From Taylorella asinigenitalis ATCC 700933 (lineage in GTDB: Bacteria; Pseudomonadota; Gammaproteobacteria; Burkholderiales; Burkholderiaceae_B), in assembly GCF_000687755.1 (NCBI RefSeq), contig NZ_JHXN01000009.1, positions 1 to 64,000 on the forward strand: a DNA stretch of 64,000 nucleotides, written 5' to 3'. How positions within the stretch are numbered: the stretch's first letter is position 1; each line of letters begins with the position of its first letter. This document shows, in pieces, positions 1 through 8,520 of the stretch. Position numbers and translations under genes: made by a program. Under the pieces are notes generated by a model, which was not told where the DNA came from, searched no databases, and worked only from the letters and a program-made list of their open reading frames with translations.

Positions 1-215
1 CTTTTTTAGAAAATCCATTTTTCTTTTTAAATTTTCGTTATAGCTATTAAAACAATACTTCGCATCGTTTCAATAATTTTGATTTTTGAATTCATCTTAA
101 ATCCAAAGTTTTAAATTTTTTTTCTTCCAAATATTGTAATTTTGGGAGAATGGTTTTTAGAGAAGCTTAGGAAAAATTAATTTGGATATTTGTTAAAGAG
201 AAAGGAACCACAAAA
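1..215. other. AT-rich stretch with no recognised gene
   Basis: No convincing reading frame, tRNA or structured RNA is visible here. The sequence is very AT-rich with several T-runs. A 27-codon frame (216-299) follows it but is not supported as a gene (see rejected list). It may be the 3' flank of a gene outside the window. Confidence 0.5.
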
Positions 216-251
216 ATGAAATCGCTTAGAGTAAAAGAAGTATATCTACCC

Positions 252-278
252 AAAAAAAAAGGCAACCAAAAGATTGCC
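252..278 (-). terminator. Candidate intrinsic terminator (leftward)
   Basis: Read on the minus strand, a short hairpin (GGCAA paired with TTGCC, loop of 8 nt) is followed by nine T residues. The stem has only 5 bp but the T-run is long. It lies downstream of the minus-strand operon 4949-466, after the 36-bp repeats, so the repeats would be in that transcript's 3' end. Confidence 0.5.
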
Positions 279-297
279 CTTACAGTTAAAATTTTTT

Positions 298-399
298 AAC
301 CGTACGTTAAGGCAGTACGTCACCAATGAATTTAACCGTACGTTAAGGCAGTACGTCACCAATGAATTTGACCGTACGTTAAGGCAGTACGTCACCAAT
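298..399. repeat. Three tandem copies of a 36-bp unit with internal dyad
   Basis: Copies begin at 298, 334 and 370; the third stops after 30 bp and has one change at its first base (g for a). Each copy contains CGTACGTTAAGGCAGTACG, in which CGTAC and GTACG are inverted around a 9-nt centre. The copies are directly adjacent with no variable spacers, so this is not a CRISPR array. It sits between the stop of the DUF3108 gene and a leftward terminator. Function unknown. Confidence 0.9.
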
Positions 400-465
400 T
401 TTTAACTGCATGAATATTTTACAAATTTTTATAAAAATAATCAAAACTTTCTGCCCTAAAAGACA

Positions 466-1122
466 TCAATTTTGAACAATTCTATCAAATTTAAAATTAT
501 ATCTATCTCCATCTTTTTCATATGAGAGATAGCTAGGATATTTTTGGCCTTCTATTTTTTTAACTACAATTTGCTTTTTATCGTTTCCATGGAAACTATA
601 TGTGATTTCTTTGGCTTGAACACCGTCTATGTCAACCATTTTAGACGATTCATTCATTACTAATGGATCCATCTTATAGATTTTTTTACCGTTTGTATAT
701 TGGAAACTATCAGGTAATTTTCCAAAATATGAGAGCTGAAAAGCAATGGAAAATAAATCGAATGTTGGTAATTCTAAAGTCACTGAATTCTTAGTTTCTT
801 TAGCCTTACCGTATGTTAATTGACCGTTTTTCACGACCGCATCAGCATATACCTTTCCGTTTCTAACATCTTTATAAGTTTCAAGTTCAAAAATTCCGTT
901 TTTGATACTACCTTCTGTTGAAAAACGCATTTTATATAAAGGTATATTTATAGCTGTTGAAACCTTATAATTTGAGCCATCAACAATGTATGTAATGTAA
1001 GCTGAAATAAGTTTATTGGAGTTATATTTAACAGTCACATTTTGATTTTCTTGTGCAAAGCTACTAGCAGCTACACCAAAACATAAACAGGCACTAATAA
1101 AAACGTTTTTAATCAATTTCAA
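466..1122 (-). CDS. DUF3108-type periplasmic protein
   Basis: The 218-residue product begins with a signal peptide (Lys at 2 and 5, hydrophobic stretch to about residue 20, SFA cleavage site before QENQ). The mature part is rich in beta-strand-like alternation ([20 protein letters not shown] near residues 52-71), which resembles the DUF3108 family of secreted proteins of unknown role. Its ATG overlaps the stop of queH by 4 nt (ATGA), so the two are probably translationally coupled. It is the last gene of a four-gene leftward operon. Family assignment is by eye and moderate; no catalytic residues can be named. Confidence 0.65.
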   Translation of the reverse strand: MKLIKNVFISACLCFGVAASSFAQENQNVTVKYNSNKLISAYITYIVDGSNYKVSTAINIPLYKMRFSTEGSIKNGIFELETYKDVRNGKVYADAVVKNGQLTYGKAKETKNSVTLELPTFDLFSIAFQLSYFGKLPDSFQYTNGKKIYKMDPLVMNESSKMVDIDGVQAKEITYSFHGNDKKQIVVKKIEGQKYPSYLSYEKDGDRYNFKFDRIVQN

Positions 1123-1796
1123 TGTTCATCCCTCCCGTAAAATTTAACCCCTAATTCAATCCTAGGGCGTCCTTGACTTAAACGGTATCGATTTGCATCT
1201 CTCAATGAATGACTGCATCCACAATATTCTTGCTGATAAAAGCCTTCTCGCTTGCTAATTTCAACCATACGAGCGGAGCCTCCACCTTTACGCCAATTGA
1301 AATCCCAATACACAAGATCAGGGTAGGGTTCGACAGCTCTGTGACCGCAGCCGTTGATTTGATTCATATCCTTCCATCGCGATATTCCTAGGCTACTTGT
1401 TAAACAATCAAATCCATGGTCGTGGGCAAATTTAGCACTTCTCTCAAATCGCATATCAAAGCATACTGTACAACGTGGGCCACGCTCAGGCTCCCACTCC
1501 ATACCTTTAGTACGTGCATACCAATTTTCTGGATCATAGTCGTCATCGAAAAATTCAATTCCATGCTTTTCAGCAAATCGAATATTTTCGTTCTTACGAA
1601 TATCATATTCTTTACGAGGGTGGATATTAGGGTTATAGAAATATATTGAATAATCTATTTCGGAAGCCAGTAGTGCTTCCATGATCTCACCAGAACACGG
1701 AGCACAACAGGAGTGCATCAAAAGTTTTTTCTTTCCCTGTGGCAATGAAAGTTTGGGTCTCTCAATAGGAGTGACAAAAGGTTTTTCGGTATTCAT
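1119..1796 (-). CDS. queH: Epoxyqueuosine reductase QueH
   Basis: QueH (DUF208 family) reduces epoxyqueuosine to queuosine in tRNA, the last step of queuosine synthesis, and replaces QueG in many bacteria. The 225-residue protein shows the family hallmarks: [10 protein letters not shown] with C30, C31 and C34, then [27 protein letters not shown] and a C-terminal CGCSHSL. These cysteines are the expected iron-sulfur and metal ligands. It starts 6 nt after the glnE stop and overlaps the next gene by 4 nt. Length is normal for the family. The soluble cytoplasmic location follows from the absence of a signal peptide. Confidence 0.9.
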   Translation of the reverse strand: MNTEKPFVTPIERPKLSLPQGKKKLLMHSCCAPCSGEIMEALLASEIDYSIYFYNPNIHPRKEYDIRKNENIRFAEKHGIEFFDDDYDPENWYARTKGMEWEPERGPRCTVCFDMRFERSAKFAHDHGFDCLTSSLGISRWKDMNQINGCGHRAVEPYPDLVYWDFNWRKGGGSARMVEISKREGFYQQEYCGCSHSLRDANRYRLSQGRPRIELGVKFYGRDEH

Positions 1797-1802
1797 TGAT
1801 GA

Positions 1803-4517
1803 TTAATTTAATACTAAATTAGTTAATTGTTTAACGGCTTCAATCTCTGAATTTAAGGTACTTGGATCCACTTCCACGACCGACTTTTCTTGAAGCCTAT
1901 ACTCATGTTGTATTTTACGATAAGTTCTATATGCGCTTGCACATTTTGCGGCAAGTTCAGAAGGTATAAGTTCTAAATCAGATGCAATCTGCAATAGATT
2001 TATATTACCTAAGTTTTTAGTCAATATATCGTGTTTATGAGAATAGCTTAAAACTAAAAATTGAGTTATAAATTCGATATCAATCATGCCACCATTGCCA
2101 TGCTTGATATTAAAAAATCCAGATTTGGGTGGAGGATGTGACCTAGAGATGCGCTCCTTCATTTTATGTATCTCGCCCTTGGTGTCCATTTGATCACGTT
2201 TACGTCTTAAGATTTCTAGACGCAGATTTTCAAATTCTTCGCCAATTGCAGGAGATCCAGCAACAAAGCGAGCTCGGCTAAGAGCCTGATGTTCCCATAC
2301 CCATGCATCTTCAAGTTGATATTTTCTAAAACTATCCATAGTGACAGTCAGCAAACCCGAATCGCCATCTGGCCTAAGCCGCATATCGACCTCGTATAGA
2401 CGTCCTGAGGAAGTCATCGCTGTAAGCCAATTTATAAGACGTCTGCCTAACTTACTATACATCTCAGAGGCATTTGGATCTTCGCTATCAAATATGAAAA
2501 CTAAATCTAAGTCAGAGAAGTATCCGAGTTCTTTGCCACCTAATTTACCGTACCCAATAATCGCAAATTCTGGATTCTCGGGCCAATTTTCTTTGCGAAG
2601 ATTCGCCCAGCACCATTTTAAGCAGGTCTCAAGCAAAATATCCGCTAATAAAGATAGGTGATCTGCAAGTTTTTCAACTGTAAAAGCACCCTCTAAATCT
2701 TGAGCAAGAAGTTGAAAGTTGGCAATGTTAAACGCATCTCTAACTAAATTCATTTGACGCTCAATGTCAGCATATCCTTTTGCATCTACGCTTGCAGCCA
2801 TTTCCCTGTCTAAATTTTCTTTCAATGCATCAAAGTCTAACGGCTCCATTAATGCATTCCAATCAAGTAGACTATCTAGCAAAATAGGGTGCGTCAGAAG
2901 AACTTGAGCTGCTAATCTACTTGCACTCATAATTCTAGCTACTCTATCTATTACATCAGGATACTCAAGAAGCAACGTTATATATGTGCTTCTTTGGGCA
3001 ATGGTCTCGATTAGCTCACATAATAGATTGAATGTTTTCACATAATCTTTGGATTTTAGGCTACTATTTGTAAGGTGAACAAACAATTCATCAAGACGTT
3101 TGATATTGCTAGTACTGAGCTGCTTTATTTTGTTTTTGTTTTTAAATTCTCCCCAGTTTTTTTTAAGCAACTGCAATTCTTCAGAATCATTAGATACCTC
3201 AAGCTCTGCATTATTTCGTGAAGAATCGCTTTGCAAACCGACTAAATTGAAGACTTCCTCAAATTTCTGAGAAACAAAGTCGCAATTTTCCTTTAAAAGC
3301 TCCTCAAACTTTTCTAATTCATAACCTAGTGCCTCAGCTAAATTTCGACGCGTTTCTTGATCATCAGGTAAATCATGAGTTTGCTGATCTTCGCGGTATT
3401 GCAACATATGCTCCAGTCTTCGATGGAAATAATATATTTCAATCAAACGAGAAGCATCTTCTGAGTCCATAAGACCAGCAATACTTATCGCCTTCAAAGC
3501 ATTTACTGTTCCACGCTCTTGTAGACTAGGGAGCCTTCCACCTTTCATAAGCTGAATCAGTTGTGAGATAAATTCAATTTCTCGAATACCCCCATCACCC
3601 AATTTGATATTAAAAGCGGCATTTATTTTAGATTCAGTTTTTCTATCCCAATCTTCCTTAATTTGCTCCCTCAAATCTCTCAGCGAATTAAGCGTATCAA
3701 AATCGAAATATTTTCTATAGACAAATGAAGTCCTAAGGTCTTCAAAATAGTCATAGTCATCTATGTTTGACGGTTCCGAATCATCTAAATTTATTGCACG
3801 TGCTTTAAGATATGCATAGCGCTCCCACTCACGACCCTGAGTAATTAGATAATGTTCAAACGCCCCCAGACTCCATGCCAATGGACTCCCATCGCCGTCT
3901 GGTCTAAGTCTAAGGTCGGTCCTAAAAACAAATCCATCCGCATCCCTATCTGACAGAATATGCATTATTCTTTGGGTAAGTTTGTGATAAAACTCGTGAT
4001 TTGATATAGGTTTGCGACTGTTTGTATTTCCTTGAACAGAATACAAAACAACTAGGTCTATATCGGATGATACATTAAGCTCATAGCCACCAAGCTTGCC
4101 CATCCCAATAATTATTGGTGCCAATTCCAATCCTGTCTCTGGATCGGTTGGATATCCATATGTAGCAGCAAGTTTTGAATTAATAGTTTGATAAGCTATT
4201 TTTATGCATGTGTCTGCAAGCAAGCTCATCATTTGAACTACTTGTGATGTATTTATTTCTTTGGCAATGTCCTCGACTATTGTCGTTAGGAGTATTCTTT
4301 CCCTAACTCGTCTAAGAGCCGACTTAATAATAGTGGGATCCAAATTTGCGATATCCTCATTTAAATCCAAACCTTCTTCTTTTAATACAAAAGAAAGTAA
4401 AGACCTTCCATAATCAATGGTAAGGTCCTTATGGAGATGCTCTAAAACAGTATTTTTCGAGTCTAATCGATTTGCTAAAAAATTAGACCATTTAGCGGCC
4501 TTATCGATTTTTTCCAT
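1803..4517 (-). CDS. glnE: Glutamine synthetase adenylyltransferase / adenylyl-removing enzyme
   Basis: GlnE adds AMP to, and removes it from, a tyrosine of glutamine synthetase in response to PII and glutamine. The 904-residue protein has two nucleotidyltransferase domains, each with the expected signature: GMGKLGGYELNVSSDIDLV near residues 138-156 (deadenylylation half, D152 and D154) and GYGKLGGKELGYFSDLDLV near residue 660 (adenylylation half). The length is slightly below E. coli's 946. Its substrate GlnA lies in this window (37319-38731) with the matching NLYDLPPEE modification site. It is the second gene of the leftward operon, 3 nt after the membrane protein gene. Confidence 0.97.
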   Translation of the reverse strand: MEKIDKAAKWSNFLANRLDSKNTVLEHLHKDLTIDYGRSLLSFVLKEEGLDLNEDIANLDPTIIKSALRRVRERILLTTIVEDIAKEINTSQVVQMMSLLADTCIKIAYQTINSKLAATYGYPTDPETGLELAPIIIGMGKLGGYELNVSSDIDLVVLYSVQGNTNSRKPISNHEFYHKLTQRIMHILSDRDADGFVFRTDLRLRPDGDGSPLAWSLGAFEHYLITQGREWERYAYLKARAINLDDSEPSNIDDYDYFEDLRTSFVYRKYFDFDTLNSLRDLREQIKEDWDRKTESKINAAFNIKLGDGGIREIEFISQLIQLMKGGRLPSLQERGTVNALKAISIAGLMDSEDASRLIEIYYFHRRLEHMLQYREDQQTHDLPDDQETRRNLAEALGYELEKFEELLKENCDFVSQKFEEVFNLVGLQSDSSRNNAELEVSNDSEELQLLKKNWGEFKNKNKIKQLSTSNIKRLDELFVHLTNSSLKSKDYVKTFNLLCELIETIAQRSTYITLLLEYPDVIDRVARIMSASRLAAQVLLTHPILLDSLLDWNALMEPLDFDALKENLDREMAASVDAKGYADIERQMNLVRDAFNIANFQLLAQDLEGAFTVEKLADHLSLLADILLETCLKWCWANLRKENWPENPEFAIIGYGKLGGKELGYFSDLDLVFIFDSEDPNASEMYSKLGRRLINWLTAMTSSGRLYEVDMRLRPDGDSGLLTVTMDSFRKYQLEDAWVWEHQALSRARFVAGSPAIGEEFENLRLEILRRKRDQMDTKGEIHKMKERISRSHPPPKSGFFNIKHGNGGMIDIEFITQFLVLSYSHKHDILTKNLGNINLLQIASDLELIPSELAAKCASAYRTYRKIQHEYRLQEKSVVEVDPSTLNSEIEAVKQLTNLVLN

Positions 4518-4520
4518 TTA

Positions 4521-4949
4521 TTATTTGGAGAAAATCCTCTTAAAGACTATTTGATCAACTGCAAATGCACCAAAAAGTGAAACTACAGCTAAATGTGACC
4601 AGTGTACTTGAACATGTTGAATAGTCATTAGAACAATTGCTGTACCCGATACTGCACCTATAACTGCTCTAGCAGCCAAGTAAACATAATTTTCATCTCT
4701 TAATTTAGGTAATTTTGATTTGGAAAAAGCTAAATCGCTATTACTGAAGCTACAAGTTCCAACAGATACTACAGTACCTAACATACCAAAAAATAAAGTT
4801 ATAAAGCTAACAGACCAGGAAATAAGAAGCCCGATAATTCCAAAGGCAATTAAAACAAGAACAAACATGCCGTTTGAGAAAATTGATTCTTGCTTCAGTT
4901 GAAGCTCAGAATTATCTTCACCGTTAAACTGATTGATATCATTATTCAT
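4521..4949 (-). CDS. Small integral membrane protein, unknown function
   Basis: The 142-residue protein has a polar N-terminus of about 25 residues, a long hydrophobic region at roughly 28-62 (probably two membrane segments), and two further hydrophobic stretches near 87-110 and 117-135. I do not recognise the family. I chose the ATG at 4949 because GAGG lies 5 nt upstream; a GTG two codons earlier (4955) is the other option. It heads the operon with glnE, queH and the DUF3108 gene, although no functional link is evident. Confidence 0.7.
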   Translation of the reverse strand: MNNDINQFNGEDNSELQLKQESIFSNGMFVLVLIAFGIIGLLISWSVSFITLFFGMLGTVVSVGTCSFSNSDLAFSKSKLPKLRDENYVYLAARAVIGAVSGTAIVLMTIQHVQVHWSHLAVVSLFGAFAVDQIVFKRIFSK

Positions 4950-5032
4950 AGACACCTCACAAAATTAGTAGATAAGTAAGCTAAATTAAGCTATATTTTT
5001 ACATAGAATAATAAATTTTTTAGGAGAATCAT

Positions 5033-5170
5033 ATGATTAGAATTATTATTACAAGTCTTTTAATTGCCTTAACAAGTGTATCAATTAGTGCATGCTCTGT
5101 AGGCGGTAGTGTTAAAGCGAATAATAGCGGTGTTGGCGCTAGTGTTGGTGGCGGAATTAATTTCAATTGA
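5033..5170 (+). CDS. Very small lipoprotein (45 aa)
   Basis: An ATG at 5033 follows a good ribosome binding site (AGGAGA at 5022-5027). The 45-residue product has a hydrophobic leader and a clear lipobox, ISAC, near residues 18-21. The mature peptide is only about 25 residues and rich in glycine, serine and asparagine (GGSVKANNSGVGASVGGG). It would be a lipid-anchored glycine-rich peptide similar in size to entericidin-like lipoproteins, but I see no further similarity. It stands alone between the glnE operon and tig. Confidence 0.75.
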   Translation: MIRIIITSLLIALTSVSISACSVGGSVKANNSGVGASVGGGINFN

Positions 5171-5265
5171 ATTTAGTTAATTTTTTATTTCGACTTTAAA
5201 TATTTCCCATCTTAAGTAAAATAACAAGTTAACAAAAAAATTTATAACTTATCTAGGGTATATTC

Positions 5266-6585
5266 ATGATTACCAATAATGAATCAAAAGTTGAAAAACT
5301 TGATGGCTTAAAACGTCAAATTGAAATTCGTGTTAGCCAAAAAGCTGTGGAAGATGCTTCTCAAGCAGAACTTAAAAAAATCGCTAAAACAGCCAAAATT
5401 CAGGGCTTTAGACCAGGTAAAGCACCTATTAAAATGATAGAACAAAGCCATGGCCCTAGTGTTAGGTATGATGCATTAAATAAAGAAGTTACTAAAGAGT
5501 TAGATAAAGCAGTTCGTGAGCACGATTTACGTATTGCAGGTAAGCCAGAAGTTGTACCTAAAGAGGGTGAAACTTCAGAAGAGGATTTAGTATTTTTAGC
5601 TAAATTTGAGATATATCCTGAAGTTAATTTAGGTGATATTAGCTCTATGAATTTCACCAAGTTTAAAACTGAATTAGGTGATTCTGAAATCAACGATACT
5701 ATTGAAATTTTACGCAAGCAACGTACAAAATTCTCAAAAGTTGACCGTGAGTCTCAAGATCAAGACCGTGTTACAGTCGATTTTGTAGGAAGAATTGATG
5801 GCACTGAATTTGAAGGCGGAAAAGCTGATGATTTTCCGTTTGTTTTAGGTGTTGGTGCTATGCTTCCCGAATTTGAAGAAGCAGCAAAAGGCTTAAAGGC
5901 AGGGGAAGAGAAAACATTTCCACTAGCATTTCCAGAAGATTATCACGGAAAAGAAGTTGCAGGAAAGACAGCAGAATTCACTCTTACTATGAAAGAAGTT
6001 GCTGAGCCTGTACTTCCAGAGGTTAATGAGGAATTTGCGAAATCCCTTGGTCAGACCGACGGAAATGTAGAAAAACTTAAAGAAGAAATTAAGTCTAATC
6101 TAGAACGTGAAACTAATACACGCACATTAGCTCGCACAAAAACATCTGTTTGGGATGAATTAGTTTCAAAAGTTGAGATGGAAGTGCCTAAAGCATTAGT
6201 TGATATGGAGATTGAGGATCGCATTGCCACAATACGTCAACAATTAGCCCAAACTAAAACTCCTAATGCAGATACATTGCCAATTGATGGTGAAAATTTT
6301 AGAGAAGAATCTGAAAGACGTGTAAAACTTGGTCTGATTGTTGCTCATATCGTAGAGAACGAGGATATTCAGCCTACTCAAGAACAAGTTAAGGCAAAAA
6401 TCGAGGAGATTTCTAAAAACTATGAAAAACCTCAGGAATTCGTTGCTTATTGTTTAACTAATCGCGAGGCTCGTTCAAATATTGAGAACTCTGTTCTAGA
6501 AGATAATGTTGTGGATTATTTCCTATCTAAAGGACAAGTTAAAGAAGAGTCGATTCCTTTCAAAGAACTTATGGGTCAGAAATAA
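5266..6585 (+). CDS. tig: Trigger factor (ribosome-associated chaperone)
   Basis: Trigger factor binds ribosomal protein L23 at the exit tunnel and shields nascent chains. The 439-residue protein has the N-terminal ribosome-binding domain with the signature GFRPGKAP (near residues 46-53, matching the GFRxGKxP loop), a central FKBP-type prolyl isomerase domain ([19 protein letters not shown] near 166-184) and a helical C-terminal chaperone domain. The start has AGGG upstream. Its stop overlaps the clpP start by one base (TAATG), the conserved tig-clpP-clpX-lon arrangement. Confidence 0.97.
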   Translation: MITNNESKVEKLDGLKRQIEIRVSQKAVEDASQAELKKIAKTAKIQGFRPGKAPIKMIEQSHGPSVRYDALNKEVTKELDKAVREHDLRIAGKPEVVPKEGETSEEDLVFLAKFEIYPEVNLGDISSMNFTKFKTELGDSEINDTIEILRKQRTKFSKVDRESQDQDRVTVDFVGRIDGTEFEGGKADDFPFVLGVGAMLPEFEEAAKGLKAGEEKTFPLAFPEDYHGKEVAGKTAEFTLTMKEVAEPVLPEVNEEFAKSLGQTDGNVEKLKEEIKSNLERETNTRTLARTKTSVWDELVSKVEMEVPKALVDMEIEDRIATIRQQLAQTKTPNADTLPIDGENFREESERRVKLGLIVAHIVENEDIQPTQEQVKAKIEEISKNYEKPQEFVAYCLTNREARSNIENSVLEDNVVDYFLSKGQVKEESIPFKELMGQK

Positions 6586-7262
6586 TGAGTTCTTTTGATT
6601 ACAACTCAAAATTCATCGATTTTTATACGTCATTTTATGGGGGCGATTCTGTTCGTCCTCATGGTTTAGGCTATATTCCGCATGTAATTGAGCAATCTGG
6701 TAGAGGGGAGAGAGCATATGATATATATTCTCGTCTTCTTAAAGAGCGTATCATTTTCATGGTCGGTGAAGTAAATGAGCAGACAGCTAATCTTGTCGTT
6801 GCTCAATTGCTTTTTTTGGAGTCGGAAAACCCAGAAAAAGATATCTCCCTATATATTAACTCCCCTGGTGGTGGGGTGTATGCTGGTCTTGCCATATATG
6901 ACACTATGCAATTTGTAAATCCTGATGTGTCTACTATGTGTACTGGTCTTGCTGCAAGTATGGGTGCTCTTTTGCTGACTGCAGGTGCAGATGGTAAGAG
7001 ATATAGTTTGCCTAATTCGCGTATTATGATTCACCAGCCATTAGGCGGGGCAAAAGGGCAAGCTACGGATATTGAAATTCAGGCTAGAGAGATACTTGAT
7101 CTTCGTGAACGTTTAAACCGCATTCTTTCTAAACACTGCGATAAAGATATCGAAATCATTCGTAAGCATACTGAACGAGATTACTACATGAGCCCAGAGG
7201 AGGCTCTAGAGTTTGGTCTTATTGACACAGTATTTACTAAACGCAGTGACATTGCCAAATAA
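6585..7262 (+). CDS. clpP: ATP-dependent Clp protease proteolytic subunit
   Basis: ClpP forms the double-ring serine protease core used by ClpX and ClpA, both encoded in this window. The catalytic triad is visible: S125 in GLAASMGA, H150 in MIHQP and D199 in TERDYYMS, with the same spacing as E. coli S111/H136/D185. The 225 residues include an N-terminal extension of about 14 residues relative to E. coli, part of which may be a cleaved propeptide. The start codon shares a base with the tig stop. clpX follows after 3 nt. Confidence 0.97.
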   Translation: MSSFDYNSKFIDFYTSFYGGDSVRPHGLGYIPHVIEQSGRGERAYDIYSRLLKERIIFMVGEVNEQTANLVVAQLLFLESENPEKDISLYINSPGGGVYAGLAIYDTMQFVNPDVSTMCTGLAASMGALLLTAGADGKRYSLPNSRIMIHQPLGGAKGQATDIEIQAREILDLRERLNRILSKHCDKDIEIIRKHTERDYYMSPEEALEFGLIDTVFTKRSDIAK

Positions 7263-7265
7263 TAT

Positions 7266-8492
7266 ATGACTTCAAAATCTACTAAAACTCAACGCTGTTC
7301 TTTTTGCTCCCGAAAAAAAGAAGAGGTTAACCAGCTTATTGCCGGGCCATCTGGCTTGTTTATCTGTGATGTGTGCGTAAGTGATTGTACAAATCTAATC
7401 AATGAACAATCAAAATCTGCTGAGGGGGATGCTGAACCAGTTAAGCTTCCAACTCCTACGGAAATTAAGGATTTTTTAGATAAGTATGTTATTGGGCAGG
7501 AAATTCCAAAAAAACAATTGGCCGTCGCAGTTTATAACCACTATAAACGTATCAGGCATGCAGGCACAAAAGCTGATGATGTTGAATTAAGTAAAAGTAA
7601 TATTTTGCTAATTGGACCTACGGGATCTGGGAAAACTTTGCTTGCACAAACGATTGCAAGACAATTAGATGTACCATTTGCGATGGCAGATGCGACTACA
7701 TTGACAGAGGCAGGATATGTAGGTGAAGATGTAGAACATATCATTCAGAAACTGTTACAAAACTGTGATTTTGATATTGAAAAAGCACAGCAAGCCATTA
7801 TATACATCGATGAGATAGATAAAATCGCTCGGAAGTCTGAAAATCCTTCAATTACTCGAGATGTATCGGGTGAGGGTGTACAGCAAGCTTTGCTTAAACT
7901 CATTGAAGGAACGGTTGCAGCTGTACCACCGCAAGGGGGTCGTAAGCATCCAGGGCAGGAGTTCATTCAAGTTGACACTACAAATATATTATTTATAGTG
8001 GGTGGTGCTTTTGATGGACTAGAGAAGATCATTCAAAATCGCACTGAGAAATCAGGAATTGGTTTTAATGCATCGGTCTCTCATAAAACCGAGAAAGGTG
8101 TGGGTGAATTATTTGCTCAGGTCGAACCCGAGGATATTATTAAATTTGGATTGATTCCTGAACTTGTTGGTCGCCTACCAGTTGTGACTACATTGCAGGA
8201 ATTGGATGTAGAGACTCTAGTACAGATTCTTACAGTTCCTAAAAACGCTTTAGTTAAGCAGTATCAGACTTTATTTGCGATGGAAGATGTTGAACTTGAA
8301 GTTACAGATGAAGCATTAAAAATAATTGCAGAAAAAGCGATTAAGCGTAAAACTGGGGCTAGGGGACTGAGATCCATAATTGAGTCGGTACTTATGCCTA
8401 TTATGTATGAGATGCCTTCTCGTAAGGATATTAAAAAGGTTATCCTTAACAAAGAAGCCGTTTCAGGTGGAGAGCCAGAAATTATCAAATGA
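7266..8492 (+). CDS. clpX: ClpX, AAA+ unfoldase of ClpXP
   Basis: ClpX recognises tagged substrates, unfolds them and feeds them to ClpP. The N-terminal C4 zinc-binding domain is intact (CSFC at 11-14, CDVC at 34-37). The AAA+ domain has Walker A GPTGSGKT and Walker [11 protein letters not shown]. The ClpP-contacting IGF loop is present as SGIGFNASV. At 408 residues it is slightly shorter than E. coli (424). It is third in the tig-clpP-clpX-lon series with a 3-nt gap upstream and 28 nt before lon. Confidence 0.97.
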   Translation: MTSKSTKTQRCSFCSRKKEEVNQLIAGPSGLFICDVCVSDCTNLINEQSKSAEGDAEPVKLPTPTEIKDFLDKYVIGQEIPKKQLAVAVYNHYKRIRHAGTKADDVELSKSNILLIGPTGSGKTLLAQTIARQLDVPFAMADATTLTEAGYVGEDVEHIIQKLLQNCDFDIEKAQQAIIYIDEIDKIARKSENPSITRDVSGEGVQQALLKLIEGTVAAVPPQGGRKHPGQEFIQVDTTNILFIVGGAFDGLEKIIQNRTEKSGIGFNASVSHKTEKGVGELFAQVEPEDIIKFGLIPELVGRLPVVTTLQELDVETLVQILTVPKNALVKQYQTLFAMEDVELEVTDEALKIIAEKAIKRKTGARGLRSIIESVLMPIMYEMPSRKDIKKVILNKEAVSGGEPEIIK

Positions 8493-8520
8493 TGACTCTC
8501 CCTTTATTTAGAGGAAGTAT

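Noticed and set aside
216-299. 27-codon frame with AAAGGA upstream (MKSLRVKEVYLPKK...)
   Set aside because: Too short to judge, partly formed by an A-run, and overlaps the minus-strand terminator and first 36-bp repeat. No other support.
298-399. CRISPR array (36-bp repeat length)
   Set aside because: The copies are adjacent with no spacers between them and no cas genes are in the window.
2341-2661. Long open frame on the plus strand opposite glnE
   Set aside because: Shadow frame of a well-supported gene; no ribosome site or recognisable motif.
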